Shown here in pieces: positions 1 through 8,232 of a stretch of DNA of 10,987 nt (the stretch's first letter is position 1; each line of letters starts with the position of its first letter). Below the pieces are notes generated by a model. That model worked only from the letters and a program-made list of their open reading frames with translations, made no database searches and had not been told where the DNA came from. The position numbers were made by a program, and so were the translations under genes. The DNA comes from Candidatus Binatia bacterium (GTDB taxonomy: Bacteria; Desulfobacterota_B; Binatia; UBA9968): positions 1 to 10,987 of the forward strand of contig JAICHC010000039.1 in NCBI GenBank assembly GCA_025922795.1, written 5' to 3'.

Positions 1-717
1 AACCACCGCGCCAGTGCCGCTGGCTCGACAAAGGTGTGTCAGATCCTGCATGAGCCCGTCGCTTACATCGATCATCGCTGTTGCCAGTCGATATTTCGCA
101 AGCAGCGCACCGGCCGTAAGTCTCGGCGTCGGGCGGTGGTGGCGCCCAATCAATTGGGCAGCATTCTTTCGCTTCAGTTGGCTTTTGCGCTGCCGCAGAA
201 TCTTTAAGCCGAGCGCCGAGTCGCCCAAGGTTCCGGTGACGTAGATATCATCGCCGACTCTGGCACCGCTACGACGGACCGGCCGGTACGGAGCATGACC
301 GATAACGCAGACGGATATGATCAGCAAGTCGGCCATGTTGGTATCGCCGCCGACGACGGCAACGCCGTTCGGCCGCGCCAGCGCATTGATACCTCGGTAA
401 AATTGATCGATGCCGCTACTGTCAAAATTAATGGGGATACCCAGTGACAAGATCGCGTAGGCGGCCACGCCGCCCATTGCTGCGATGTCGCTCAAGTTTA
501 CAGCGAGAGATTTGTAGCCCAACTCGAAAAGCGAGGTCCACTTGAGGTCGAAGTGCACTCCCTCGATTAACAGGTCCGCCGTGACCAGGGACGATCCCCC
601 TGGGTTTTCCACCCATGCAGCATCGTCGCCGATGCCGACACGCACGCCACGGCCGACGGGCAGCGTCCGTTGGATTCTTTGAATCAGGCCGAACTCTCCG
701 AGGTGGCTGAGTTTCAT
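1..717 (-). CDS. thiL: Thiamine-monophosphate kinase ThiL, 3'-truncated by window edge
   Basis: ThiL phosphorylates thiamine monophosphate to thiamine diphosphate with ATP, the last step of cofactor synthesis, in the cytoplasm. The open frame covers 239 codons from ATG 717 to base 1 with no stop, so the gene continues past the left edge; the family is usually about 320 to 330 residues, so roughly the last quarter is missing. Visible family motifs are GIGDDAA (28-34), TADLLIEGVHF (46-56), NLSDIAAMGG (74-83), VGGDTN (122-127), TGTLGDSALGL (161-171) and DVSDGL (217-222); the aspartates in these motifs bind Mg-ATP and substrate. The N-terminus MKLSHLGEFGLI is typical, which favours this ATG. It lacks a good Shine-Dalgarno sequence; an in-frame TTG lies three codons upstream and a stop ends the frame at 756-754. 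It lies 94 bases after lon on the same strand, with no terminator visible between them, so read-through from lon is likely. Confidence 0.93.
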   Translation of the reverse strand, partial: MKLSHLGEFGLIQRIQRTLPVGRGVRVGIGDDAAWVENPGGSSLVTADLLIEGVHFDLKWTSLFELGYKSLAVNLSDIAAMGGVAAYAILSLGIPINFDSSGIDQFYRGINALARPNGVAVVGGDTNMADLLIISVCVIGHAPYRPVRRSGARVGDDIYVTGTLGDSALGLKILRQRKSQLKRKNAAQLIGRHHRPTPRLTAGALLAKYRLATAMIDVSDGLMQDLTHLCRASGTGAVV

Positions 718-811
718 CTGCGGCAAGCGGCGGCGGGCGCGTCCTCGACGTGCTTAGTATTGAGGTGGGGTTCTGAAGGACACCAGCTGAGCCTTACACA
801 AAAATTCTTGC

Positions 812-3307
812 CTAGGGTCGCAGGGGAATTGTTCGATCTCGATGGTTTTTACGGATTGGCCGGCTGCTCTTGCTGGAAGTTCGCGGCTTCACCCTAACGC
901 CGTTTTTCGGCTCAACTAGACGCTGCTTATGCGTCGAGGTACGCCGCTCGATCAGCGCGACCTTCAAGACATCCGACATATTCTTTGCCACCTGCCAATT
1001 GAGCTTACGGCGTAGCGGCTTGGGTATTTCATCCAAGTCCTTTTCGTTGCGATCGGGAAGGATGATCGTCTTAATGCCGGCGCGAAACGCCGCCAACGAC
1101 TTTTCCTTGAGTCCGCCGATCGGCAGCACCCTCCCGCGCAGTGTGATCTCGCCGGTCATCGCGACTTCGCGGTTGACCGGCCTCTTCGTCAGCGCCGAGA
1201 TAAGCGCAGTGGCCATGGTGATGCCCGCCGAGGGTCCGTCCTTAGGAATCGCGCCGGCAGGGACATGAATATGGATATCGAGTTTTTGGTAAAAATCGGC
1301 TTCGATGCCGAGCGTCTTGGCCTGGGCACGCGCGTAACTCACGGCGGCTTGGGCCGATTCTTTCATAATATCGCCGAGCTGCCCAGTAAGCGTTAGATTA
1401 CCGCGACCACGCGAGAGCGACGCCTCGACGTAGAGAATCTCGCCGCCAGTGCTCGTCCATGCCAACCCGGTGGCCACGCCGATTTCATGTTCCTCCTGTT
1501 CCGCTTCCGGTAAAAACTTCGGTGCACCGAGAAAACTATGAACATTTGAGCGCGTCACGCGCGTCAGTTCGCTTTTTCCTTCGGCTACTTTGCGTGCCAC
1601 CTTGCGGCAAATCGAGGCGAGCTCGCGCTCAAGGTTTCGGAGCCCCGCTTCTTTGGTATATTCGGCAATCACGCGCAGTACCGCGTCGTCTGAAATTTCC
1701 AGTTGCTTGCTCGAGATGCCGTTGTCATCAAGCTGGCGCGGGATCAAATATTTCCGGGCAATCGCCAGTTTTTCCTCGTTCGTATAGCCGGAAAGCTGAA
1801 TGACTTCCATACGGTCGGCCAGCGCCGGCGGAACCGGGTCGAGTAGATTCGCCGTGCAGATAAACAGGACATTGGAGAGGTCAAACGGCAGGTTTAAATA
1901 ATGATCACTGAAGGCGTGGTTCTGCTCGGGATCCAAGACTTCGAGCAACGCGGCCGACGGATCGCCGCGAAAGTCAGCGCCGACTTTGTCGATCTCGTCG
2001 AGCATGAACACCGGATTGTTCGAATTGGCTTGTTTGATTCCCTGAATGATCCGGCCCGGCAGCGCTCCAACATAAGTCCGCCGGTGCCCGCGGATCTCCG
2101 CCTCGTCGCGCACGCCACCTAGAGACACGCGCACGAAATTTCGCCCGAGCGAACGGGCGATCGATCTTCCCAACGAAGTCTTACCGACTCCCGGCGGGCC
2201 GACGAAGCACAAAATGGGGCCTTTGATCTTGCGTCGCAATTTATTGACCGCGAGATATTCTAAAATTCGTTCCTTGATCTTTTCCAAGTTGTAGTGATCT
2301 TCGTCGAGGACTTGCTTGGCCTTCTGGATATCTAGATTATCCTTGGTGCGCTTGCTCCACGGCAGGTCAACGAGCCAATCAAGGTATGTGCGTACCAATG
2401 AGGCCTCGGAAGACTCGGGATGCATCTGCTCGAGACGGCGCAGCTGTTTGTCGGCTTCGGGCTTAACTTCAGCCGGCATTTTAGCCTTATCGATCTGCTT
2501 TCTAAGCTCGTTGATCTCTTCAGCTCGCTCGTCGCCCTCCCCGAGCTCTTGCTGAATTTGCTTGAGCTGTTCTCGCAAGTAATAGTCGCGCTGGGTCTTA
2601 CTCATCTCCTCCTTGGCTTGACTCTGTATGCGCGCTTGCATTGCCGACAGCTCCAATTCGCGCGTGAGAAGCTCGTTGACTTTCTTCAACCGCTCGATCG
2701 GATCAAAGACCTCGAGAATGGCTTGGCTCTCGTCGATTTTAAGCCTCAAATTCGACGCCACTAAATCGGCTAGAACGCCGGGATCGCTGATGTTATCAGT
2801 GACCATCACGATCTCGGGCGGCAGATTTTTAAGATTCAAGATTTGCTCAATTTTTTCTTTGGCCGTGCGCATCAATGCCTCGACTTCAATCGGCACTTCC
2901 GCCAACGTCGGCTCAATGACCTTACGAATCTTTACTTCAAAAAACGGCCGTTCACGCAAGTACGTGTCCACTTCTCCTTTGGCCAGACCTTGCACAAGAA
3001 TCTTGACGCGGCCGTCTGCCAACTTGAGCATGCGCATGATGGAAGCGATAGTTCCGACACGATGGATATCCGAGGGCATTGGACTTTCTTCAGCGGAATT
3101 CACTTGCGAAACTAAAAAAATCAAACGGTCGCGTGAAAGCGCTTCCTCTACAGCGCGGATGGAAACGTCACGTCCAACGAACAGCGGCAACATCATATAC
3201 GGATAGATGACAATGTCGCGGATCGGCAGGAGCGGGAGAACGTCGGGAATCTCAACTTGAGAAGCCTTGATATCCGAACTTTCGGCTTTCCATTCAACGT
3301 CACTCAT
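812..3307 (-). CDS. lon: ATP-dependent Lon protease (class LonA)
   Basis: Lon is a cytoplasmic homohexameric AAA+ serine protease that unfolds and degrades damaged and regulatory proteins. The 831-residue product has the full LonA layout: an N-terminal substrate-binding domain (about 20-215, starting with LPLLPIRDIVIYP), a coiled-coil region (about 215-320, with the family motif REQLKQIQQELGE at 245-257), and an AAA+ module with Walker A GPPGVGKT (370-377), Walker B VFMLDEID (433-440), sensor TAN (485-487) and sensor-2 RNLER (557-561). The protease domain follows, with catalytic Ser693 in PKDGPSAG and Lys736 in GGLKEK; their spacing of 43 residues equals that of E. coli S679/K722. After about residue 787 comes a roughly 44-residue tail rich in Lys and Arg that E. 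coli Lon (784 residues) lacks. The ATG start has GGAG (3316-3313) five bases upstream. The gene lies 144 bases downstream of dnaJ and probably shares stress control with the chaperones. Confidence 0.98.
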   Translation of the reverse strand: MSDVEWKAESSDIKASQVEIPDVLPLLPIRDIVIYPYMMLPLFVGRDVSIRAVEEALSRDRLIFLVSQVNSAEESPMPSDIHRVGTIASIMRMLKLADGRVKILVQGLAKGEVDTYLRERPFFEVKIRKVIEPTLAEVPIEVEALMRTAKEKIEQILNLKNLPPEIVMVTDNISDPGVLADLVASNLRLKIDESQAILEVFDPIERLKKVNELLTRELELSAMQARIQSQAKEEMSKTQRDYYLREQLKQIQQELGEGDERAEEINELRKQIDKAKMPAEVKPEADKQLRRLEQMHPESSEASLVRTYLDWLVDLPWSKRTKDNLDIQKAKQVLDEDHYNLEKIKERILEYLAVNKLRRKIKGPILCFVGPPGVGKTSLGRSIARSLGRNFVRVSLGGVRDEAEIRGHRRTYVGALPGRIIQGIKQANSNNPVFMLDEIDKVGADFRGDPSAALLEVLDPEQNHAFSDHYLNLPFDLSNVLFICTANLLDPVPPALADRMEVIQLSGYTNEEKLAIARKYLIPRQLDDNGISSKQLEISDDAVLRVIAEYTKEAGLRNLERELASICRKVARKVAEGKSELTRVTRSNVHSFLGAPKFLPEAEQEEHEIGVATGLAWTSTGGEILYVEASLSRGRGNLTLTGQLGDIMKESAQAAVSYARAQAKTLGIEADFYQKLDIHIHVPAGAIPKDGPSAGITMATALISALTKRPVNREVAMTGEITLRGRVLPIGGLKEKSLAAFRAGIKTIILPDRNEKDLDEIPKPLRRKLNWQVAKNMSDVLKVALIERRTSTHKQRLVEPKNGVRVKPRTSSKSSRPIRKNHRDRTIPLRP

Positions 3308-3327
3308 GAAGTCTCCAATCCTCTGTC

Positions 3328-3356
3328 ACCTTAAACACAGCGTCATCCTAGGTCAA
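3328..3356 (-). promoter_or_regulatory. Candidate sigma-70-type promoter for lon
   Basis: Reading the minus strand, TTGACC (3356-3351, 5 of 6 to the -35 consensus) is followed after 17 bases by TAAGGT (3333-3328). The latter matches the -10 consensus only at its three most conserved positions (T, A and final T). Transcription would start near 3321, leaving a short leader of about 14 bases that still contains the lon Shine-Dalgarno. The dnaJ-lon gap of 144 bases is wide enough for a separate promoter, and I see no GC-rich terminator hairpin in it. This is a pattern match only; lon may instead be read from the chaperone operon. Confidence 0.3.
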
Positions 3357-3451
3357 CAATAAATCCTATCTAGAAGCAGGTTTTTTTGGTGATAATTCAA
3401 AAAGGGGGAGTTTAGGTACGGATAAATGCAGGATTTGCGGACCGGCGGGAC

Positions 3452-4561
3452 TCAGCCAAATAGTTCCTTCATTTTGTCGAAGAAACCTTTGGAAAGTGGA
3501 TTCACTTCCTCGCCGCCGAGCGCCGCAAACTCTTTCAAAAGTTCTTTTTGTCTTGCTGTCAGACGCGTCGGCGTTTCAACTGTGACGCGGACATGTTGAT
3601 CACCCTGCTGAAGGCCGTGCACATCTTTGATGCCTTTGCCCTTCATGCGAAACAGTTTGCCGGACTGCGTGCCCGAAGGAATTTTCATTTTAACTTTCCC
3701 GTCCAACGTCGGCACGTCGATTTCGGCACCCAAGGCTGCCTGCACGAAGCTGATCGGCACATCGCAGATGATATCTAGGTTGTCGCGCATAAAAATCGGA
3801 TGGGGCTCTACTTGAATGACGACATAAAGATCGCCGGGAGCTCCTCCCGGGGGAGCGCTTTCACCTTCGCCACGGAGTTTTAAACGCGATCCATTGTCGA
3901 CGCCCGCTGGGATCTTTACGCTGAGAGTGTGCATGTTACGGACACGGCCAGCCCCGGCGCAAGTGGGACACGGCTCCTTGATGATCGTGCCCTGGCCCTG
4001 ACACTGGTTGCATGTGCGCGAAACGCTAAAAAAACCTTGCTGAAAACTGACCTGACCGCGTCCTCGACAAGTGGGACAGGTCTGCGGCGCCGTACCCGGC
4101 TTGGCCCCTGTGCCGCGGCAACTCTCACAAGCGCCATGTCTGGGAATCTTTATTTTTTTTTCGACGCCGGAAACCGCTTCCTCGAATTTTAACGTTAAGT
4201 TATAGCGTAGATCTTGGCCCCGTCCCCGGCGCCGCCCGGTCGTACTTCCGCCGAAAAATTCCCCGAAAATATCGCCGAAAATATCTTCAAAACCGCCGGC
4301 AAAATCAAAACCCCCGGCAAACGGACCGCCTTCGCCAAATGCTGCGTGACCAAACTGATCGTATTGTGAGCGCTTCTGCGGATCGGAAAGTACTGAGTAG
4401 GCCTCGGAAACCTCTTTGAACTTTTCTTCCGCGTGCTTGTCGCCAGGATTACGATCCGGGTGATACTGCAGCGCCAGTTTCCGGTACGCCTTCTTAATCT
4501 CGTCTTCGCCCGCGCTGCGCCCTACGCCGAGCAATTCGTAGTAGTCTTTCTTGGTAGCCAA
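3452..4561 (-). CDS. dnaJ: Chaperone protein DnaJ (type I Hsp40)
   Basis: DnaJ delivers unfolded clients to DnaK and stimulates its ATPase. The 369-residue product has the complete type I layout: J domain (about 5-70) with the essential HPD at 34-36, a Gly/Phe-rich linker (about 76-106), a zinc-binding domain with four CxxCxGxG repeats (145-152, 162-169, 184-191, 198-205), then the C-terminal client-binding domains, with [14 protein letters not shown] near 220 and a dimerisation end. Length fits the family (about 370-380). The start codon is TTG (4561-4559), read as Met: the product then begins [13 protein letters not shown] as expected, AGAGAGG lies five bases upstream, and no in-frame ATG or GTG lies upstream or near the N-terminus. 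It follows dnaK after 108 bases that contain an intrinsic terminator, so its expression probably depends on partial read-through or on a promoter I cannot identify. Confidence 0.97.
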   Translation of the reverse strand: MATKKDYYELLGVGRSAGEDEIKKAYRKLALQYHPDRNPGDKHAEEKFKEVSEAYSVLSDPQKRSQYDQFGHAAFGEGGPFAGGFDFAGGFEDIFGDIFGEFFGGSTTGRRRGRGQDLRYNLTLKFEEAVSGVEKKIKIPRHGACESCRGTGAKPGTAPQTCPTCRGRGQVSFQQGFFSVSRTCNQCQGQGTIIKEPCPTCAGAGRVRNMHTLSVKIPAGVDNGSRLKLRGEGESAPPGGAPGDLYVVIQVEPHPIFMRDNLDIICDVPISFVQAALGAEIDVPTLDGKVKMKIPSGTQSGKLFRMKGKGIKDVHGLQQGDQHVRVTVETPTRLTARQKELLKEFAALGGEEVNPLSKGFFDKMKELFG

Positions 4562-4566
4562 GCCTG

Positions 4567-4573
4567 CCTCTCT
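4567..4573 (-). promoter_or_regulatory. Ribosome binding site fixing the TTG start of dnaJ
   Basis: AGAGAGG on the minus strand sits five bases before the TTG at 4561-4559. It supports TTG as the true start, since the upstream in-frame codons contain no ATG or GTG and the conserved N-terminal residues of DnaJ follow directly. Confidence 0.7.
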
Positions 4574-4596
4574 GAGTGTTCCTAATCGGTATGAGT

Positions 4597-4636
4597 AAAA
4601 AAGCCCCTCTCCGCAACAGATGGGAGTAGGGGCTTT
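4597..4636 (-). terminator. Rho-independent terminator between dnaK and dnaJ
   Basis: On the minus strand the transcript would form a hairpin from AAAGCCCC (4636-4629) pairing perfectly with GGGGCTTT (4607-4600), reinforced by an inner CTCC/GGAG pairing. The 3' arm runs directly into a U tract: there are six consecutive T from 4602 to 4597 on that strand. It begins 33 bases after the dnaK stop. The plus-strand reading lacks a T tract, so it acts only on the dnaK side. It should end much of the grpE-dnaK message and lower transcription into dnaJ, lon and thiL. Confidence 0.85.
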
Positions 4637-4669
4637 AGGTGAGATAGTTTTTTACTTCCGCCCCGCCCG

Positions 4670-6595
4670 CTATTCCTTGACCTCCGTGAAATCAGCGTCC
4701 ACCACATCATCCTTCTTCTTGCCGCCATCCGCACTCCCGCCTTTCTCACTATCGTTGTTCGCGTCCTTTGGCTGCCCCGCCTGCTGCTGCGAAGCTTTGG
4801 CGTACATCGCTTCCGCAAGCTTGTGCGAGGACTGGCTTAGCTGCTCTGCGGCTTTGCGCATGGCCTCGGCGTCCTGCCCGTCCAACACTTCTTTAGCATT
4901 CTTTAGGGCGGCTTCGATGTTGTCCTTGACGCCGCCTTCGAGATCCCCGCCATACTCCTTGAGGGATTTCTCAGTCGAGTAAACCAGAGAATCGAGCTGG
5001 TTGCGTGCCTCGACTGTATCCCTGCGCTTTTTATCCTCAGCAGCATGGACTTCCGCATCGCCAACCATCTTTTTGATCTCTTCCTCGCTGAGGCCGCTAG
5101 AAGCTGTTATTTTGATCGACTGTTCCTTGCCGGTACCAAGATCTTTAGCGGCGACATGAACGATACCATTGGCATCAATGTCGAACGTGACTTCGATTTG
5201 CGGCACACCGCGCGGAGCCGTTGGAATGCCGACGAGATCGAATTGTCCGAGCAGTTTATTGTCCGCCGCCATCTCCCGTTCCCCTTGAAAAACTCGGATC
5301 GAGACCGCCGATTGATTATCTTGAGCGGTAGAAAACACTTGGCTCTTCTTGGTGGGAATCGTCGTGTTGCGCTCGATCAACTTGGTAAAAACTCCTCCGA
5401 GCGTCTCGATGCCGAGCGAAAGCGGCGTAACGTCCAAGAGAAGAACGTCTTTGACTTCGCCCTTGAGCACCGCCGCCTGAATCGCTGCGCCGACGGCGAC
5501 AACTTCGTCCGGATTCACGCCTTTGTGCGGGTCTTTACCAAAAATTTTCTTGACGCGCTCTTGAACCGCTGGCATGCGTGTCATCCCGCCGACCAGAATG
5601 ACTTCATGAATATCACTGGCGCTAAGACCGGCATCTTTTAATGCCTGGCGGCACGGCCCCTCCATTCGGTCGATCAAGTCGGCGCAAAGCGCTTCGAGCT
5701 TGGAACGCGTCAACTTCATGTTCAAATGCTTCGGGCCTTGTTGGTCCGCGGTTATGAAAGGCAGATTAATATCGGTCTCCATGGAAGAAGAAAGCTCGCA
5801 TTTGGCTTTCTCAGCCGCTTCTTTGAGACGTTGAAGCGCCATGCGATCTTTGCGCAAATCAATGCCCTGGTCTTTCTTAAATTCGTCGGCCAAATAATCA
5901 ATGATCCGTTGGTCAAAATCCTCGCCCCCCAGGAAAGTATCGCCATTGGTCGCTTTGACTTCAAATACGCCCTCACCAAGCTCCAAAATGGAAATATCGA
6001 AGGTACCACCACCTAGATCGAAAACCGCAATCTTTTCGTCCTTCTTTTTTTCTAAACCATAGGCCAGCGAGGCGGCCGTCGGCTCATTGATAATGCGCAG
6101 AACATTTAGACCAGCAATACGCCCGGCATCTTTGGTTGCCTGCCTCTGGCTGTCGTTAAAATAGGCCGGAACGGTGATCACCGCTTCAGTCACTTTCTCT
6201 CCCAAATAATCCTCGGCTGTCTGTTTCATTTTCTGTAGAATAAAAGCTGAAATCTCGGCAGGGCTATAACGCTTGCCGCGAATCTCCACCCATGCATCAC
6301 CATTATCGGCGCGCACGATCTTATAAGGAAGGAGACTTGAAGCCTTTTGTACCAGAGCGTCGTCAACGCGTCTGCCGATCAAACGTTTCACGGCAAAGAT
6401 TGTATTCTCCGGGTTGGTGATTGCTTGCCGTCGAGCAATTTGCCCGACCAACCGTTCTCCGCTTTCTGTAAAAGCGACGACGGACGGTGTCGTACGGCTG
6501 CCCTCGGCGTTGGCCAAGACGTTGGGATCGCCACTCTCCATGATTGCCACACAAGAGTTAGTCGTCCCTAGATCTATCCCAATGACTTTTGCCAT
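4670..6595 (-). CDS. dnaK: Molecular chaperone DnaK (Hsp70)
   Basis: DnaK is the cytoplasmic ATP-dependent Hsp70 that binds exposed hydrophobic segments of proteins, working with DnaJ and GrpE. The 641-residue product matches the family length (about 638 in E. coli). The nucleotide-binding domain (1-about 382) shows the phosphate-1 motif [10 protein letters not shown] (5-14), Lys70, the conserved [12 protein letters not shown] (169-180), phosphate-2 [10 protein letters not shown] (191-200, with the autophosphorylated Thr at 198) and the adenosine motif [11 protein letters not shown] (332-342). The interdomain linker VLLLD is at 384-388, the beta-sandwich substrate-binding domain spans about 389-505, and a helical lid follows. 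A disordered Gln/Gly/Lys-rich segment (about 602-628) precedes the end [12 protein letters not shown], a version of the usual bacterial acidic C-terminal motif. The start is ATG with AGGAG (6608-6604) eight bases upstream. It lies 47 bases after grpE, almost certainly in one transcript, and is followed by a terminator. Confidence 0.99.
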   Translation of the reverse strand: MAKVIGIDLGTTNSCVAIMESGDPNVLANAEGSRTTPSVVAFTESGERLVGQIARRQAITNPENTIFAVKRLIGRRVDDALVQKASSLLPYKIVRADNGDAWVEIRGKRYSPAEISAFILQKMKQTAEDYLGEKVTEAVITVPAYFNDSQRQATKDAGRIAGLNVLRIINEPTAASLAYGLEKKKDEKIAVFDLGGGTFDISILELGEGVFEVKATNGDTFLGGEDFDQRIIDYLADEFKKDQGIDLRKDRMALQRLKEAAEKAKCELSSSMETDINLPFITADQQGPKHLNMKLTRSKLEALCADLIDRMEGPCRQALKDAGLSASDIHEVILVGGMTRMPAVQERVKKIFGKDPHKGVNPDEVVAVGAAIQAAVLKGEVKDVLLLDVTPLSLGIETLGGVFTKLIERNTTIPTKKSQVFSTAQDNQSAVSIRVFQGEREMAADNKLLGQFDLVGIPTAPRGVPQIEVTFDIDANGIVHVAAKDLGTGKEQSIKITASSGLSEEEIKKMVGDAEVHAAEDKKRRDTVEARNQLDSLVYSTEKSLKEYGGDLEGGVKDNIEAALKNAKEVLDGQDAEAMRKAAEQLSQSSHKLAEAMYAKASQQQAGQPKDANNDSEKGGSADGGKKKDDVVDADFTEVKE

Positions 6596-6642
6596 TTTAA
6601 ACGCTCCTGAAGAACAAATTCCTAATCATTAACGGAGTTTAT

Positions 6643-7260
6643 TTAATCATCGCCCGGGTCGTTTTCAACCTTGCTGTCGCCGTTTTTTTTCTCTCGCGTT
6701 TCCGGCGCCTTAGCAACGCTCACCAACGCCGGTCGCAGCAGCCGATCGCGCAGCATGTAACCCTTATGAAGCTCGTCGACTACGGCATTGGGCTCGTGGG
6801 ATTCACTCTCGACTTGAGCCATTGCCTCGTGTTTGGATGGATCAAAAGATTGTCCAAGCGCAGAAATTTGCGTGACACCATGCTTACCTAGTACATCCAA
6901 GAGCCCCTTTAGGACCATTTCAACGCCTTCAACGATTGGTTTGCCGTTACCGCCTCCCGCTGCATGGGCTACGGCACGTTCAAGGTTATCGACAACCGGC
7001 AGGAGATCTTTGATCATGGCTTCATTGGCAAAACGGATTGCATCATCACGCTCTCGGGCGGTGCGTTTCTTGAAATTGTCGAGTTCAGCAACTTGGCGTA
7101 AAAACCGGTCGTAGTTGGTTTTCGCTTCTAATTCCTTTGCCGCCAATTCCTGCCGGAGGCTATCTAAATCGGAGCCTGGCGGTTTCGCGGTATTCTCGGG
7201 TGGCGAGGCTTCTTGCGCGGTTTGATCTTCGGCAGCGTTATTTTTCGTCTCCTCGGTCAT
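6643..7260 (-). CDS. grpE: Nucleotide exchange factor GrpE
   Basis: GrpE is a dimeric co-chaperone that releases ADP from DnaK and so resets the chaperone cycle. The 205-residue product has a disordered acidic N-terminus (1-about 30), a long amphipathic helix forming the dimer coiled coil (about 31-100, including the family segment RFLRQVAELDNFKKR at 52-66), and the C-terminal beta domain that contacts DnaK (about 135-184), with FDPSKHEAM (139-147) and GYMLRDRLLRPALV (167-180). A charged tail ends in DPGDD. The start is ATG 7260; an AGGAG (7278-7274) lies 13 bases upstream, which is longer than ideal, and a nearer weak AUAGG may contribute. It is the first gene of the minus-strand block. No hrcA gene lies upstream; recO diverges instead. 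Confidence 0.97.
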   Translation of the reverse strand: MTEETKNNAAEDQTAQEASPPENTAKPPGSDLDSLRQELAAKELEAKTNYDRFLRQVAELDNFKKRTARERDDAIRFANEAMIKDLLPVVDNLERAVAHAAGGGNGKPIVEGVEMVLKGLLDVLGKHGVTQISALGQSFDPSKHEAMAQVESESHEPNAVVDELHKGYMLRDRLLRPALVSVAKAPETREKKNGDSKVENDPGDD

Positions 7261-7296
7261 TGCCTATGCGATTCTCCTAAACAACTTGGTTGACGA

Positions 7297-7325
7297 AAGC
7301 TAATCACGAAAGGCTTGAGTGTCAA
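7297..7325 (-). promoter_or_regulatory. Candidate promoter of the grpE-dnaK operon
   Basis: On the minus strand a perfect TTGACA (7325-7320) is followed, after 17 bases, by TAGCTT (7302-7297). The -10 keeps the three strongest consensus positions but is otherwise weak. Transcription would start near 7290, giving a leader of about 30 bases before grpE. I looked for an HrcA operator (CIRCE, TTAGCACTC-N9-GAGTGCTAA) and for the E. coli-type heat-shock sigma -10 (CCCCAT) in the gap and see neither. Weak -10 boxes may indicate activator or alternative-sigma dependence, but this is only inference. Confidence 0.4.
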
Positions 7326-7326
7326 G
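7314..7326. repeat. Short inverted repeat between grpE and recO
   Basis: CTTGA (7314-7318) and TCAAG (7322-7326) form a perfect 5-base inverted repeat around a 3-base centre. It covers the TTGACA -35 of the candidate grpE promoter on the minus strand and the TTGAGT -35 candidate of recO on the plus strand. It could be an operator or simply the result of two overlapping -35 boxes; arms of five bases can arise by chance. Confidence 0.4.
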
Positions 7327-7342
7327 TTATAGATCGTAAGAT
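7315..7342 (+). promoter_or_regulatory. Possible promoter for recO
   Basis: TTGAGT (7315-7320, 4 of 6 to the -35 consensus) is followed after 16 bases by TAAGAT (7337-7342, 4 of 6 to the -10 consensus). It would start a transcript near 7349, about 60 bases before recO. The match is weak, and other A/T-rich combinations further right, such as TTGATA at 7347-7352, are about as good. Confidence 0.2.
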
Positions 7343-7409
7343 TCCCTTGATATTCTAAATACTTGTCCAATTTTAAAAAAAGTGTTACGGTTCTAGCGGC
7401 AGTAATGCA

Positions 7410-8177
7410 ATGCGTAGCAATCTTACTACTCGAGCGATTGTGTTGCGCACCCGGCCTTTTGGGGAATCCGATAAAATTGTTTCGTTTTTTACCGAAGGCT
7501 ATGGAAAACTTACCGGCATCGCCAAAGGCGCGCTGCGCTCACGCCGACGCTTTGTGAATTCTCTAGAGCCCTTTTCCCTGGTAAATATCTCGTTTCAAGA
7601 CCGTCCGCACAGCAATCTCGCGTTTATATTAAGCGCCGAGTTGATTCATGGTTTCAGAACGATGGCGACCGACTTGGAGCGCATTTCGTATGCTTCGTAT
7701 CTGGTGGAAATTACCGACGGATTGACTGGTGAACGGGAAGACAATCCGACGATCTTTCAACATCTAAAGGATGGACTTTACTACTTGGTGGAGAACGGCA
7801 CTTCGCTGCGGTTTCTAACCGGTTTTGAGCTCAAGCTTTTGCGCTTAGCAGGGTACCAGCCTGTATTGGACACTTGTAGGAAATGCCGTCAAGATCGGCG
7901 CCATAGAGCGGTTTCTCGCTGGCACTTTAGTCCGCTCGACGGTGGCATTCTTTGCGACTCTTGTGCGCACTCATCGAGAGAGATCCTGCCGCTTGATTCA
8001 AGTGCCGTGGAAGTTTTGCTGGCGCTACAAGCGGAAAATGCTAGTCTCCCCTGTCCGATATCGCTGCCGCTAGCGGTGATTAAAGAAATTCGCGCAGCGG
8101 TGCAGCGATTCATACAATTTCATATGGATCGAGAGATTAAATCCGCCGCCTTCCTTCAACAATTCTCTTCCGTCTAG
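7410..8177 (+). CDS. recO: DNA repair protein RecO
   Basis: RecO acts with RecR (and RecF) to load RecA onto single-stranded DNA coated with SSB during gap repair and RecF-pathway recombination. The 255-residue product has the family's N-terminal OB-fold signature, [19 protein letters not shown] (9-27), followed by [12 protein letters not shown] (32-43), then the helical domain. A four-cysteine zinc site is present (C156, C159 and C182, C185), with the usual LDGGILC-type sequence (176-182) ahead of the second pair. Length is normal (about 240-260). The ATG at 7410 begins the conserved region correctly but has no convincing Shine-Dalgarno, so translation may be weak. It diverges from grpE across 149 bases and precedes ppdK by 67 bases on the same strand; I see no strong terminator between them. 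Confidence 0.93.
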   Translation: MRSNLTTRAIVLRTRPFGESDKIVSFFTEGYGKLTGIAKGALRSRRRFVNSLEPFSLVNISFQDRPHSNLAFILSAELIHGFRTMATDLERISYASYLVEITDGLTGEREDNPTIFQHLKDGLYYLVENGTSLRFLTGFELKLLRLAGYQPVLDTCRKCRQDRRHRAVSRWHFSPLDGGILCDSCAHSSREILPLDSSAVEVLLALQAENASLPCPISLPLAVIKEIRAAVQRFIQFHMDREIKSAAFLQQFSSV

Positions 8178-8232
8178 TTTAGTACTCCAAGTTCGTTTTT
8201 TGCGAGGCGGTGAAAAGGGTCGCAACCCGATC

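Noticed and set aside
14..244. A small plus-strand open frame at the left edge
   Set aside because: It overlaps the intact thiL frame on the other strand, which carries all ThiL motifs; this one is a shadow.
2628..3206. A 192-codon open frame on the plus strand inside lon
   Set aside because: It is antisense to the conserved N-terminal half of Lon, has low-complexity Ser/Arg-rich content and shows no family motif.
3383..3403. TTTTTG/CAAAAA inverted repeat in the dnaJ-lon gap, considered as a dnaJ terminator
   Set aside because: The stem is almost entirely A/T pairs and is not followed by a U tract in either direction, so it is unlikely to terminate transcription.
5045..5641. A 198-codon open frame on the plus strand inside dnaK
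   Set aside because: It lies antisense to a fully conserved Hsp70 coding region. Long open frames opposite dnaK are a known by-product of its codon use, and the translation shows no recognisable domain.
6596..6642. grpE-dnaK gap searched for a promoter or terminator
   Set aside because: It is only 47 bases long and shows nothing beyond the dnaK Shine-Dalgarno.
8217..8228. GGGT-CGCA-ACCC hairpin between recO and ppdK, considered as a recO terminator
   Set aside because: The stem is only four base pairs and no T tract follows on the plus strand.
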